Positions 29,094-37,380 are shown, counted from the first letter of the stretch. The stretch: 64,000 nt of DNA from Deltaproteobacteria bacterium (GCA_016218915.1 JACRCQ010000052.1:124001-188000); one strand, 5' to 3'. The notes: generated by a model from the letters alone, not told the origin. Numbers and translations: made by a program.

Positions 29094-29300
29094 CTACCCG
29101 CTCCCGCGCACCACGGCGAGGCTCCTGACGTTGGCGCCCTCGCGCCAGGCCCGGAGCTCGTCCACCGCAAGCTCGAGCGTCCGCATGTTCTGCTCCGTCG
29201 GCCTGGCCTGGACGGCGATCGCGGTGGCCTGCACTGCGGCAGCGAGGGCGAGGGCTACAGGGTCCGGATGGGGGGCCGTTCTGTCACCCGCAATTGTCAC
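29094..29300 (-). CDS. Small protein at right element end, in frame with att
   Basis: 68-aa helical protein (VTIAGDRTAPHPDPVALALA...LELAVDELRAWREG) from a GTG at 29300. The same frame stays open upstream to 29402, through the att core. In the excised circle this frame would be joined to the integrase gene without a stop (see findings). It may therefore be either an independent gene or the displaced C-terminus of the integrase. Confidence 0.5.
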   Translation of the reverse strand: MTIAGDRTAPHPDPVALALAAAVQATAIAVQARPTEQNMRTLELAVDELRAWREGANVRSLAVVRGSG

Positions 29301-29394
29301 GCCCTGGGCGTTCCCAGCGTTTCCCTCGCGTTTTGCGAAAGGGCTCGCGGTGCGAATCGAGCCAGTTTCACGGCGTTTGGCGTCAAAGACCGGA

Positions 29395-29440
29395 CTTGAC
29401 ACGGTAGGGGTCGGTGGTTCGAAACCACTCGCGCCTACGA
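29395..29440 (+). other. attR: 46-bp copy of the tRNA-Val 3' end
   Basis: Identical over 46 bp to 10597-10642. It begins at the anticodon loop, so it is not a functional tRNA. It marks the right border of the phage-like element. Confidence 0.95.
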
Positions 29441-29458
29441 AAGATCAGCGGGAAATCA

Positions 29459-29493
29459 GGCGGGTTCGGCGACAAGCTGACCCGCCTTTTTTT
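29459..29493 (+). terminator. Intrinsic terminator just past attR
   Basis: GGCGGGT (29459-29465) pairs with ACCCGCC (29480-29486), followed by seven Ts (29487-29493). It lies 19 bp beyond the att core. It may be the original tRNA-Val terminator, displaced by the insertion. The rest of 29494-29808 shows no gene. Confidence 0.75.
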
Positions 29494-29808
29494 CATGGCG
29501 AGTACCACTTCGTAACGCTGGGAAACGCGAGTACCACCAGCGAGTACCACTTGGGAGCGAGGAGGACTGCGTCGTGTCCTGCGCTTCGAGACTCAACCCG
29601 GCACATCAGCCCTGCTGGGCAAAACACCGCCCGGATGGCTCCGTTCCGATTCCGCTCTGCTCGATGGGTTGGGAACGGAACGCAGGTTCACAGTCAGGCA
29701 GAAATTGCGCGAGTCGAAGGACCGGCTTAGGCTGTCGTCGAGAGATCGATCTCTGAACACGTTGTCGTCTTCGTCCATGTAGCCAGAGATCGTCGCGGGG
29801 CTCCGCAC

Positions 29809-30246
29809 TCAACCGGTCGCCCGGCGTTTCATCCCAACTTTACCCAGCTCCTCTCGAAGCCGATCGGCGTCCGCGTGTTCGATACCATCACGCACTTGCC
29901 GCAACCTCTGATGCAACAGCTCGCTTGCAATCTGCCCCGGCGTCGGATGCACATCGTCATCCGAGAGCAGCTCGGAGAGTCTGCACAACAATTCCCAGTC
30001 CGTTTCTTCGAGGGGGATCTTCTGCCTACGGCTGACCCCAAGCCCAGGACGCCCGCCCGACGACTTCAAACGTTCGACCAGAGCCTGCCGTAGACCGAAC
30101 AAGGCGATTGGCCCCTGCTTCGCTGCGACCTTCGCATCCACCTGTTGCGCGCCGAGGGCATCCGCGACCACCGAGCCATCAACCCGATCGAAAGACGGGC
30201 CACGAACCTCCACCTTCGGAAGCGTCTTGCTCTTCACCTTGATCAT
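29809..30246 (-). CDS. Unknown protein, second gene of att-flanked cassette
   Basis: 145 aa. The basic N-terminus (MIKVKSKTLPKVEVRG) precedes a central region, KSSGGRPGLGVSRRQKIPLEETDWELLCRLSELLS, and a helical C-terminus with HPTPGQIASELLHQRLRQVRDGI. The C-terminal part resembles small ribbon-helix-helix-like DNA-binding regions, as found in antitoxins, but this is uncertain. It overlaps the upstream gene by 4 nt. A toxin-antitoxin or defence role is a guess from size, coupling and location. Confidence 0.6.
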   Translation of the reverse strand: MIKVKSKTLPKVEVRGPSFDRVDGSVVADALGAQQVDAKVAAKQGPIALFGLRQALVERLKSSGGRPGLGVSRRQKIPLEETDWELLCRLSELLSDDDVHPTPGQIASELLHQRLRQVRDGIEHADADRLREELGKVGMKRRATG

Positions 30247-30662
30247 GGCGCTGCTCCTTCGGCATCAAACGTCGTGATTCTGTAGAAGTTGCCGTCGAAC
30301 TCGACAGCGATCTCTCCCTGGTTGGTTTCTCGACCCAGGCGATGCAGAAACGTCCGAAGCTTCGGAAGTCCCTTCAAGAAGGGCTCCGGCTTGATGTACG
30401 TGTACACGACGACCGGCGCTTCCCAGATCACCTGTGCGGTTGCCTCATTCAACCAGCCGCCTTCGCAAGCGGGCATGACCGTCACACCGCCGCCGATCTG
30501 AGCCAGAAGATCCGCAGCTTTGAGCACCCATCTGCGTTGGGAGCCGAACTCGTTTCCGTCTCGGTCCTTGTTCGGGATGTACAACGTGAGCATCTGCGTG
30601 GAGGTTGCGTCGGATGCTCCGAGCGCCTCCCCGAGATCGATGTCTTCGCTGTCGTCTGTCAC
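30243..30662 (-). CDS. Unknown protein, first gene of att-flanked cassette
   Basis: 139 aa with an acidic N-terminus (MTDDSEDIDLGEALG), then a compact domain: LTLYIPNKDRDGNEF, LAQIGGGVTVMPACEGGWL, VVVYTYIKPEPFL, LRTFLHRLGRETNQGEIAVEFDGNFYRI. The domain looks well conserved in style (alternating strands and helices; possible active-site polar residues in LGRETNQGE), but I do not recognise the family. Direct repeats GGGGTCAAAAG lie 27-63 bp upstream of its start. Confidence 0.65.
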   Translation of the reverse strand: MTDDSEDIDLGEALGASDATSTQMLTLYIPNKDRDGNEFGSQRRWVLKAADLLAQIGGGVTVMPACEGGWLNEATAQVIWEAPVVVYTYIKPEPFLKGLPKLRTFLHRLGRETNQGEIAVEFDGNFYRITTFDAEGAAP

Positions 30663-30688
30663 CGGCTGGCTCCTTGGGCTGCACTTAT

Positions 30689-30725
30689 GGGGTCAAAAGG
30701 TAGTGTAGGCTTTCGGGGTCAAAAG
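30689..30725. promoter_or_regulatory. Direct repeats upstream of the cassette
   Basis: GGGGTCAAAAG occurs at 30689-30699 and again at 30715-30725, a 26-bp period. They lie just upstream of the cassette's first gene and could be binding sites for an autoregulator. Confidence 0.5.
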
Positions 30726-30746
30726 TCAACGGGCGTTCCCGAATAT

Positions 30747-30796
30747 GGACGGGGTCATGGACGGGGTTTGGCCAGCGGACGGGGTATGGACGGGGT
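30747..30796. repeat. Four GGACGGGGT repeats
   Basis: Copies at 30747, 30759, 30777 and 30788, thus spaced 12, 18 and 11 bp. They lie between the cassette promoter region and the third att copy. Role unknown. Confidence 0.7.
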
Positions 30797-30859
30797 GGTC
30801 AAGCGCAACCAGCGATCGTAGCCCCTTGAAAACACGCCCAAAGCCCTCCGGTGCCAAGA

Positions 30860-30907
30860 TTGACACGGTAGGGGTCGGTGGTTCGAAGCCACTCACGCCT
30901 ACGAGTT
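30860..30907 (+). other. Third att-like copy of the tRNA-Val 3' end
   Basis: 48 bp matching 10598-10645 except at 30888 and 30895. Unlike attR, the match continues beyond the tRNA end (GAGTT). The mismatches suggest an older insertion border than the 46-bp perfect pair. Confidence 0.88.
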
Positions 30908-30959
30908 CGTTTTTGTGGCGATGCGCAGGGTCTCGGTGATCACGAGCCCGAGCGCAAGA

Positions 30960-31715
30960 CTAGCGAGGCCCGCCGATGGAGCAACGCGCGTTCTTGGCGA
31001 TCTTGGTGATCGCGAACTCGATTCCACATGGCTCCCCTGGCTTCACCACGCGCACCTGCTTGGAAACCCGCACGCGACCCGGAGCAATGCCCAGGGCAAG
31101 CAGCTCCTTTCGCACCTTGTTCGCCCGCTCGGTTGCGAGCCACGGCTTCGTTTTGCGATCGTCAGGGTCATCGAAAGCGCGCAGTTCGACTTCTTCGATT
31201 GAGTGCTCATCGAGACCGTGGGCGACCGCGATGATGGTCGTGAAGCCCATGCCCACGATCTTGGCCGTGGACTTCTCGAAGGGGATGACTGCGGTAATCC
31301 ATATCGTACAACCCGAATAGATGGACGCCATCAGAGGTCGCCCTGAGTCCATCGCGTCCTGTAGCGATTCGGAGTCAGACTCCGAATCCGAGTTCGGCTG
31401 GCTTGCGTCTGGAGCGTCCTGAACATCTTCAGCCGATGCATCGACCGTTGGTGCGGGATGCTCCCCGCCGTCCTGATCCGGGATCGCAGCAGGGGGAAGC
31501 AGCACGTTCTGTCGAGGCTGTGAGCAGGCCAGCATGGCCCCAAGCACGGCCGATGCGAAGGCAGCCTGCACAAGCTCCGTTCGCAATGAGTGGCGAGCGG
31601 TCTCGGGGTCGAGCGTCGCGCCGCAAAAGATGCACCGATGCTCTTCGACACGAACATGGCGGCGACAACGAGGGCACGGTTGCAGGCCGATCAAAGCAGG
31701 GCGCTTCACACGCAT
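30960..31715 (-). CDS. Zinc-ribbon membrane protein with OmpA-like C-terminus
   Basis: 251 aa. A zinc-ribbon-like start (CPRCRRHVRVEEHRCIFCGATL) is followed by a membrane/lipoprotein-like segment (AAFASAVLGAMLACSQ), a Ser/Asp/Glu-rich linker and a C-terminal domain. That domain (VELRAFDD...ATERANKVRKELLALGIAPGRVRVSKQV) resembles OmpA-type peptidoglycan-binding sequences. The ATG at 31715 (MRVKRPALIGL) was chosen. It is the first host gene beyond the third att copy. Confidence in the OmpA assignment is moderate. Confidence 0.65.
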   Translation of the reverse strand: MRVKRPALIGLQPCPRCRRHVRVEEHRCIFCGATLDPETARHSLRTELVQAAFASAVLGAMLACSQPRQNVLLPPAAIPDQDGGEHPAPTVDASAEDVQDAPDASQPNSDSESDSESLQDAMDSGRPLMASIYSGCTIWITAVIPFEKSTAKIVGMGFTTIIAVAHGLDEHSIEEVELRAFDDPDDRKTKPWLATERANKVRKELLALGIAPGRVRVSKQVRVVKPGEPCGIEFAITKIAKNARCSIGGPR

Positions 31716-31833
31716 GAGCACCTCTCTGTACCCGCCATGTGCTGCCGGACCATCCGGTGGCCCCTCGATGGTACACGTCAGCATTCGCCCGCGTCGATGG
31801 TATGATCCAGATCGTAGAGGGCAAGGTCTCGCC

Positions 31834-32862
31834 ATGACGACGACCCGCACCATGACGATCGCGAACATGGCCATCCTGGCTGCGTGCTGCATGCACGGGT
31901 GCGGGGGGAAGGTTGTCGAGGATCAAGAGGTCATCGGAGCAGGTGGATCGGGCCACGACGCAGCCGTGGGCGGTACCGGGGGCACGGGTGGCAGCACGGC
32001 GTTCGACGGGTGCCCAGGGCTCGGATGCGCGCCCAACTGCGGGGATGCAGGCATCGCCGTAGACAAGAACGGCTGCCCCACGTGCACCTGCAATGCAGGG
32101 CCGGACGGTGGGACAGGTGGCAGCGGAGGAACCACTGGCTGCGGCACCACCACATGCGGCTCGTTGGAGCAGTGCTTCAACAACAAGTTCTGCGTGGCGA
32201 AGCTGGTTCCGATCGCGGGCGGGTATTCCATCGACGCCACGGAGGTGACGCGGGCTCAGTATGCAGCGTGGCTTGGGACAAACCCGACGACGGGGGGCCA
32301 ACTGCCTGCCTGTTCATGGAAGGCCGGGGTGGACGCATTCAAGCCGCGCTGCGTATGGCCGCCAGCCACGGAGGGAGACCACCCTGTGGTGTGCGTGGAT
32401 TGGTGCGATGCCGACGCCTACTGCAAGGCCGTGGGCAAACGGCTGTGCGGGAAGATTGGGGGAGGATCGAACGGATACGATGACTACGCAGATGCGACGA
32501 AGAGCGAGTGGTTCAATGCGTGTTCGTCAAACGACGTGAACGACTACCCCTATGGTGACACGTACGATGGGCAGAAGTGCAACGGGTCGGACAAGAGCAG
32601 CTCGACGGTGCCGGTGGGCAGCCTGACGGGGTGTCAGTCGCTGATAGGCGGGTACGCCGGGGTCTATGACCTGAGCGGGAACGTATTTGAGCTTGAAGAC
32701 TCGTGCACCGCAACGACCGGGCAATTTGATTGGTGCCGCGTTCGGGGCGGCGCGGTTATCTACGATGCCCCCTTCCTGCGCTGCGACTACAGCAACGTCC
32801 TCGCGTTCAACCGCACCACGTACGCGGCCTGGCTCGGCTTCCGCTGCTGTTCCGACATGTGA
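31834..32862 (+). CDS. FGE-sulfatase-domain lipoprotein
   Basis: 342-aa lipoprotein with a signal peptide ending near AACC/HGC, a Gly/Thr-rich and Cys-rich linker, and a C-terminal FGE-like domain: YSIDATEVTRAQYAAWLGTNP, VVCVDWCDADAYCKAVGKRLCGKIGGG, EWFNACSS, YPYGDTYDG, VYDLSGNVFEL and WLGFRCC. It is paralogous to the gene inside the element (14990-16069); the block from VVC.D.CDA to C.S is shared. Function unknown. The ATG at 31852 is an alternative start. Confidence 0.85.
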   Translation: MTTTRTMTIANMAILAACCMHGCGGKVVEDQEVIGAGGSGHDAAVGGTGGTGGSTAFDGCPGLGCAPNCGDAGIAVDKNGCPTCTCNAGPDGGTGGSGGTTGCGTTTCGSLEQCFNNKFCVAKLVPIAGGYSIDATEVTRAQYAAWLGTNPTTGGQLPACSWKAGVDAFKPRCVWPPATEGDHPVVCVDWCDADAYCKAVGKRLCGKIGGGSNGYDDYADATKSEWFNACSSNDVNDYPYGDTYDGQKCNGSDKSSSTVPVGSLTGCQSLIGGYAGVYDLSGNVFELEDSCTATTGQFDWCRVRGGAVIYDAPFLRCDYSNVLAFNRTTYAAWLGFRCCSDM

Positions 32863-33064
32863 TGCAACCGCACCGGCACCGCCCGGTGGTTGTCTCCACG
32901 ACTTGCGCCGATTCCACCACCTTCCCACGGCCCCAACAACGCTTCGATGAAGTCGCTTCTCTCGTTCGGATACGAGACCGGCTACCTCAGGCTTCAACGT
33001 GGGCAGGACCATCGTGTACCCGAAACTGCTGAACAACCTTGCGGAGCGCATCATCTTCGTCTGC

Positions 33065-33520
33065 TCATCCAGCGCCGCCTTGCTCGTTGTCACCTCGGGG
33101 TCCATCTTCTTTCGGAGCTTCTTCCCCGTGAACTGTCCTCTTGAGCAAGTCCGGTCCGCGCTTCCTGCGCCACTCCCCGATCGTGATCGGCGCTACTGCC
33201 GCCCCAACCCACAGAACGAAATTGATTGGTGGAAACAGGATGCTCCAGGGCGACACGTAGTCGAACCACTGGCCGCCCGAGCTTCGCTGCCACGCGCCCC
33301 AGGGCAGCGGGAATCCAAAGACTCGCAGGTGCTCAGACGACCACACGCAGCCGACCGAGAGATAGAGTCCGAGCGAGACGCCAACGACGAGCAGACCGAT
33401 GAGCACGTTCATGCGCCTTCGAGGGAGCGCTCTACCCCAAAGGAGTCTGGCGGCGGCCAGGATGGATCTCCCCGCCAAGACCAGGAGGCAGACGAGGATG
33501 ATCAACGCGAGGAGAGCCAT
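33065..33520 (-). CDS. Small membrane protein
   Basis: 151 aa with three likely membrane segments: MALLALIILVCLLVLAG at the start, MNVLIGLLVVGVSLGLYL in the middle, and SILFPPINFVLWVGAAVAPI further on, then a hydrophilic tail rich in Lys/Glu/Gly. No family recognised. The start at 33520 is preferred because upstream sequence is Arg/His-rich. Confidence 0.55.
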   Translation of the reverse strand: MALLALIILVCLLVLAGRSILAAARLLWGRALPRRRMNVLIGLLVVGVSLGLYLSVGCVWSSEHLRVFGFPLPWGAWQRSSGGQWFDYVSPWSILFPPINFVLWVGAAVAPITIGEWRRKRGPDLLKRTVHGEEAPKEDGPRGDNEQGGAG

Positions 33521-33635
33521 GTCACCGGTCCTGTGCCCGCACGGAACTTGATGTCGAGCTGCGTGGTCTCTAGATCGGACTACGCGAGACAACCTAGCAT
33601 TGGGTCTCCGCCGCCCGGGCCGGCAAGCACAAAAC

Positions 33636-33684
33636 TAAACCCAGGGTTTACAAGAGCGTTTGCACAAAACTAAACCGTCGGTTA
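33636..33684. promoter_or_regulatory. TAAACC/GGTTTA operator-like palindromes
   Basis: A perfect palindrome TAAACCC-A-GGGTTTA (33636-33650) and a weaker TAAACC-GTC-GGTTA (33671-33684) lie directly upstream of the AbiEi-type gene. AbiEi antitoxins autoregulate by binding inverted repeats, so these are good operator candidates. Confidence 0.6.
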
Positions 33685-33695
33685 CGTTCAGTGTC

Positions 33696-34265
33696 GTGAC
33701 TCCCCGCGCTGAACCCGCCCCGAACTGGGACCGCCTCTTCGAGATCGCGGTCGGCCAGGAGGGCCACTTCACCACCAGGCAGGGCGCTCAGGCCGGATAC
33801 TCTCCCCAGCTCCTTCTGAAGTACCTCAAGAATGGGCGGATCGTGCGCGTTCGACGGGGCGTCTACCGCATCGTTCACTTCCCGGCCGGGGAGCACGAAG
33901 ATCTCGCAACGCTCTGGCTCTGGTCGGGTCAGGAGGGCGTTTTCTCGTATGAGACCGCCCTGATGCTTCACAACCTCTCCGACGTTCTCCCTCGCAAGGC
34001 GCACCTGACCCTGCCGACTGCCTGGGCGAAACGGCGGCTTCGTGTACCCAAAGGAGTCGTTCTACATCACGGCGATGTTCCGAAGGCCGAGCGCGCGGAG
34101 ATGGGCGCCGTGCCTGTCACGAGCGTCCTTCGGACCCTCTGCGACTGCGTGGACGCGCACGTATCTCCCGAGTTCATCGACGCCGCCGTTCGGCTGGCGC
34201 GCGCTCGCGGGCTCATCAGCAATGAGGACCTGAAGGTGATTCGCGCGCGCCGGAGGGCCGCGTGA
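33696..34265 (+). CDS. AbiEi-type antitoxin (type IV toxin-antitoxin family)
   Basis: 189-aa protein. The N-terminal winged helix (FEIAVGQEGHFTTRQGAQAGYSPQLLLKYLKNGRIVRVRRGVYRI) and C-terminal region (LWSGQEGVFSYETALMLHNLSDVLP, TSVLRTLCDCVDAHVSPEFIDAAVRLARARGLI) match the AbiEi family, which regulates the operon and antagonises the AbiEii nucleotidyltransferase. The GTG at 33696 keeps both operator palindromes upstream; a TTG at 33660 is possible. The gene overlaps by GTGA with a broken AbiEii gene. Confidence 0.88.
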   Translation: MTPRAEPAPNWDRLFEIAVGQEGHFTTRQGAQAGYSPQLLLKYLKNGRIVRVRRGVYRIVHFPAGEHEDLATLWLWSGQEGVFSYETALMLHNLSDVLPRKAHLTLPTAWAKRRLRVPKGVVLHHGDVPKAERAEMGAVPVTSVLRTLCDCVDAHVSPEFIDAAVRLARARGLISNEDLKVIRARRRAA

Positions 34266-34485
34266 ACCAGTACGCGACCGCCGCCGCCTTCAAGCAAGCC
34301 TTCCGCCTTCGCTTCCCGAGCCCCCGCTCGCGTGGACCGCGGCGTACGCCCGTATGGCCGAGGAGGACGAGTTGCGCTGGGCAGATCTCGCGACCCTTGC
34401 ACGCGCCGTCGAAGCGTTCCTGAACCCCGTGCTCGGCGGCACCGCATCAGGCACGTGGATCCCTTCGACATGGGGCTGGGGCTAG
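34262..34485 (+). pseudogene. AbiEii toxin remnant with internal deletion
   Basis: The start (GTG, VNQYATAAAFKQAF) matches the N-terminus of AbiEii/AbiGii nucleotidyltransferase toxins. In another frame, from about 34320, the C-terminal tail appears: PLAWTAAYARMAEEDELRWADL...AVEAFLNPVLGG, ending WGWG. Together these give about 70 residues of a protein normally near 280-300, so the catalytic middle is gone and the frame is shifted. The toxin must be inactive. Confidence 0.8.
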
Positions 34486-34634
34486 GGCGAGCGGGTGGTA
34501 CTCAAGCCTCGTCGAGTACCACCAAAAGTACCACCGCAGGCGTAACGGCTGGATCGTCCGGGTAACACCAGTTGTGGGCGAGAAGCACGCGGGGTCCGTC
34601 GCGTAGGCACTGGGCGACGGACAACCGCAACACC

Positions 34635-35249
34635 ATGACCCGGCACGTGACTTCTGCTGACGAGGACCCTGCGCTCGCCCTTCCCGACGCCGGGGCGTGG
34701 TCTGCCTGGCTGAAGAAGCACCACGCTTCCTCGAAAGGCGTCTGGCTGCATCTCGCGAAGAAGGGCGCGACCGTCCCCCTGCTCACCTACCCGCAGGCAC
34801 TCGAGGTCGCCCTGACGTGGGGATGGATCGACGGGCAGAAACGCGGGAACGACGGCACGTCGTGGCTTCAGCGATTCACGCCGCGCACGGCCCGCAGCGG
34901 CTGGTCCAAGATCAATCGCGACAAGGCAACGGCGCTGATCGAAGCGGGCAAGATGCACGCGCCGGGGCTGGCCGAGGTCGAGAGGGCGAAAGCCGACGGA
35001 CGCTGGTCGGTTGCGTACGATTCGGCGCGGTCGTCGACGGTGCCCGAGGACCTCCGGAAGGCACTGTCCGCGAACGCGCGCGCCAAGAATTTCTTTGCGA
35101 AGCTCAATAGCGCGAACCGCTATGCGGTGTTGTATCGAGTACAGACTGCCAAGAAGCCGGAGACCCGCGCTCGGCGCATCGAGCAACTTGTGACCATGCT
35201 GGAGCGCGGGGAGACGATCCATCCTCAGCGCGAACGCCCCACGAAGTAG
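34635..35249 (+). CDS. YdeI/OmpD-associated family protein
   Basis: 204 aa with the hallmarks of the YdeI family: WLKKHHASSKGVWLHLAKKG, YPQALEVALTWGWIDGQKRGND, WLQRFTPRTARSGWSKINRDKA, then a helical C-terminus ending with RARRIEQLVTMLERGE. Related proteins are called bacteriocin-protection or OmpD-associated; the biochemical role is unknown. The ATG at 34635 is preferred. It lies 150 bp downstream of the toxin remnant. Confidence 0.9.
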   Translation: MTRHVTSADEDPALALPDAGAWSAWLKKHHASSKGVWLHLAKKGATVPLLTYPQALEVALTWGWIDGQKRGNDGTSWLQRFTPRTARSGWSKINRDKATALIEAGKMHAPGLAEVERAKADGRWSVAYDSARSSTVPEDLRKALSANARAKNFFAKLNSANRYAVLYRVQTAKKPETRARRIEQLVTMLERGETIHPQRERPTK

Positions 35250-35426
35250 ACGCGCGGCCTTCTCGGCCGGCCCGCCCTGAGCGCGCGTCTGCTCGACGGC
35301 TTTCAGTGATCCCGAGCCTTCGCTGCCATCGCCCTTGCCGCCGCTGCCATCAAGGAAGTGATGCCGGTCGCGGCGGCATGCACTACTCCGAATCGTTTCA
35401 GGGAAGGCGGCGCGACCAACGCGCGG

Positions 35427-36017
35427 TCACCGGTCCGGAATTGTTGGAAGCGCGGAGTCGTCCGTGGGCGCAGACCTCGGAGCTTCAGGCGACATCCCAC
35501 TACCCCACTTGCTTCCCAAGGCCTTTGCCGTCGTCACATCGTCTTCGGTGCCGAACACGCCGTCGCGACCCGCGCTACGAATCGTGGGGCCAGAATTGGC
35601 TCCTCGTTCCAAGCGCATACAACGACCCCATCCGTCGTTTGCGAACTCCGGGTTCACTTCGAATCGAAGCACAGCCGCTCGGATGTCTGCCGGCAATCCT
35701 TCGCCTGAGGTGACGAGTTTGTCTTGGAGGAAGACAATCCGGCCCACGGTGACGTACTCGGGATGCTGGAAGATCTGGTGCACATACGCCCACCAGGACC
35801 CGCCGACTCCTCCGAGCACAAGGGCGCCCCCAGCGACGGCGAGAGCCCGGCGCCACCTTGTGCGCCTCACGAACGCCATCGAGAACGCAAACAAGCCGAG
35901 CAAGATCACGAGCAGCGAGGGCAACCCCACGGCCGGGTTCGGTGTGGACGCGGCCAGATACCCCACGTGCAAGAGCCTGCCGTGCGTTTCGATCATGCTC
36001 CTGCCAAGGACCCTCAT
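35427..36017 (-). CDS. Membrane protein with pseudopilin-like C-terminal domain
   Basis: 196 aa. Hydrophobic segments occupy about residues 30-75 (PSLLVILLGLFAFSMAF and LAVAGGALVLGGVGGSWWAY). The C-terminal part, with DGWGRCMRL, then IRSAGRDGVFGTEDDV, resembles the end of GspG-type pseudopilins (DGWGxP...SAGxDGxxGTxDD). It starts 7 bp after the radical SAM gene, so the two form an operon. Function in this pair is unknown. Confidence 0.6.
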   Translation of the reverse strand: MRVLGRSMIETHGRLLHVGYLAASTPNPAVGLPSLLVILLGLFAFSMAFVRRTRWRRALAVAGGALVLGGVGGSWWAYVHQIFQHPEYVTVGRIVFLQDKLVTSGEGLPADIRAAVLRFEVNPEFANDGWGRCMRLERGANSGPTIRSAGRDGVFGTEDDVTTAKALGSKWGSGMSPEAPRSAPTDDSALPTIPDR

Positions 36018-36024
36018 CGCGCCG

Positions 36025-37380
36025 TCATCCCCTGCACGCCGCGTCGCCGCCCGCGTTCCACGATGGGTCCGACGACAGTAGCCAGAACATCTCAACGATG
36101 CTTCGCTTCAGATCCTCGCAGTTCCAGGGTGGGTGCGTCAACCTGCCGGCCAACTCCAGGCACTCGCCCCGGCACCCTCCGAGACACCAGTGCCGGACCT
36201 CGCACGCTGCGCAGCCTTCGACCGCATCGACCGCGGTCTCCCGGCGGTAGCGATCGAGTTGCTCGGATCGCCACATCGCGATGGGATCGAATCCGGGTTC
36301 GCGAAGGTTCCCGAGCCTCAATTCCGGACGCGCCGTGTTGAGGCACGGGTATACCGAGCCGTCGGCGTCGATGAGCAAGGTCTGGCACCCGGTGCCACAC
36401 GATGCACGGCGACACGATCGGCCACACGCGGCCGCAAGAATCGAGATGGCGTCCCTGCACGATGCCGATCGGAGATGCGGTTTGCGCGAGAAGACATCAG
36501 ATGCCGCCTCGAGCAGCTGTCCCCAGGCGACCGGACCATGGGCAGCGCCGCCTCCCATCCTCTTCAGGGGGATGAAGCGCGCATCCTTCACGCCATGACA
36601 ACGAGCAAGCTCGAGAAAATCTTCCAGCTCGCCCACATTGCCTGCGTGGCAGACCATGCTCAACACGGTGCGTGCGCCGCGGCTTACCAGCCGTCTCGTC
36701 GCTGCGAGCGCCTTCGCAAACGTGCCTGTGCCGCGGATCGCATCGTGCGTCTCGGGTCGAGCGCCGTCGATCGAGACCTGCACCTCCAGGCTCGCATTTC
36801 GTGCGGCATCAGCGAAGTCGTCGTCCACAAGCAGGCCGTTCGTGGATACGAGACAGGGGAGGTCGAGCTTGTGGCACGCCTTGGCGATCGCCACGACCTT
36901 GTCGCGCGCGAGGAGAGGCTCTCCACCCAGAATGGTCACGCTCGTGCCATGCTGCCTGATCGGTGCGGATCGCCCGATGAAACCTGCGACATCCTCAGCC
37001 TCGACCTCGCCGCCCAGTGCAGAGCGGCGTTGCAGGTCAGGGAGCAGGTAGCAGAACGTGCAGCGCAGGTTGCATTGCCGCGTGATGTTGATCGAGATGT
37101 TCTCCAGCAGCGGCTCCGGATACGGCATCGGCTCGGGGAATGCGACGGCGCTGTCTACCAGAATCCCGAGACGCTCCGTGTCGTCTAACACCATGGCGAG
37201 CTGCCGGCGCGCATCCTCGGAGATGGTGCGCGTGCCGTCCAACGACAGCAGCAACTCGCCAGCCTCGCGATCAACCACGACCCAGTAGGGAGGATCGTCC
37301 CAGACCAGGAGCACCGCATCGTCACGACGCTCGCAAAGAGCTGGTCGGCGAATCCGCGGCGCTCGCAACGGCATGCGCAC
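36025..37380 (-). CDS. Radical SAM/SPASM protein (peptide maturase-like)
   Basis: 451 aa. The CxxxCxxC motif CNLRCTFC (Cys103, 107, 110) binds the SAM iron-sulfur cluster, and ILGGEPLL and STNGLLVDDD are typical of the fold. C-terminal Cys clusters (CGTGCQTLLIDADGSVYPC, CAACEVRHWCLGGCRGEC) mark a SPASM domain with auxiliary clusters. The N-terminus (VLLVWDDPPYWVVVDREAGELLLSLDG) looks like a PqqD-type recognition element. Such enzymes modify ribosomal peptides or proteins. A GTG at 37314 would avoid overlap with the upstream gene. Confidence 0.88.
   Translation of the reverse strand: MRMPLRAPRIRRPALCERRDDAVLLVWDDPPYWVVVDREAGELLLSLDGTRTISEDARRQLAMVLDDTERLGILVDSAVAFPEPMPYPEPLLENISINITRQCNLRCTFCYLLPDLQRRSALGGEVEAEDVAGFIGRSAPIRQHGTSVTILGGEPLLARDKVVAIAKACHKLDLPCLVSTNGLLVDDDFADAARNASLEVQVSIDGARPETHDAIRGTGTFAKALAATRRLVSRGARTVLSMVCHAGNVGELEDFLELARCHGVKDARFIPLKRMGGGAAHGPVAWGQLLEAASDVFSRKPHLRSASCRDAISILAAACGRSCRRASCGTGCQTLLIDADGSVYPCLNTARPELRLGNLREPGFDPIAMWRSEQLDRYRRETAVDAVEGCAACEVRHWCLGGCRGECLELAGRLTHPPWNCEDLKRSIVEMFWLLSSDPSWNAGGDAACRG

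Larger units (their letters stand above)
29441..30859. mobile_element. 1.4-kb compartment between att copies 2 and 3
   Basis: DNA between the exact attR and a diverged third att copy. It holds a two-gene leftward operon (29809-30662) and no recombinase. It is probably a remnant of an older element in the same tRNA, or a mini-island mobilised by the neighbouring integrase. Confidence 0.6.

Noticed and set aside
29047..29730. 227-aa open frame spanning attR on the plus strand
   Set aside because: It reads through the tRNA repeat (DTVGVGGSKPLAPT) and both flanks. The same peptide appears at each att copy, so it is a repeat artefact.
32527..33105. 192-aa leftward frame overlapping the FGE-like gene
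   Set aside because: Most of it is antisense to a well-supported lipoprotein gene and the remainder overlaps the end of the small membrane protein gene; no domain or start signal.
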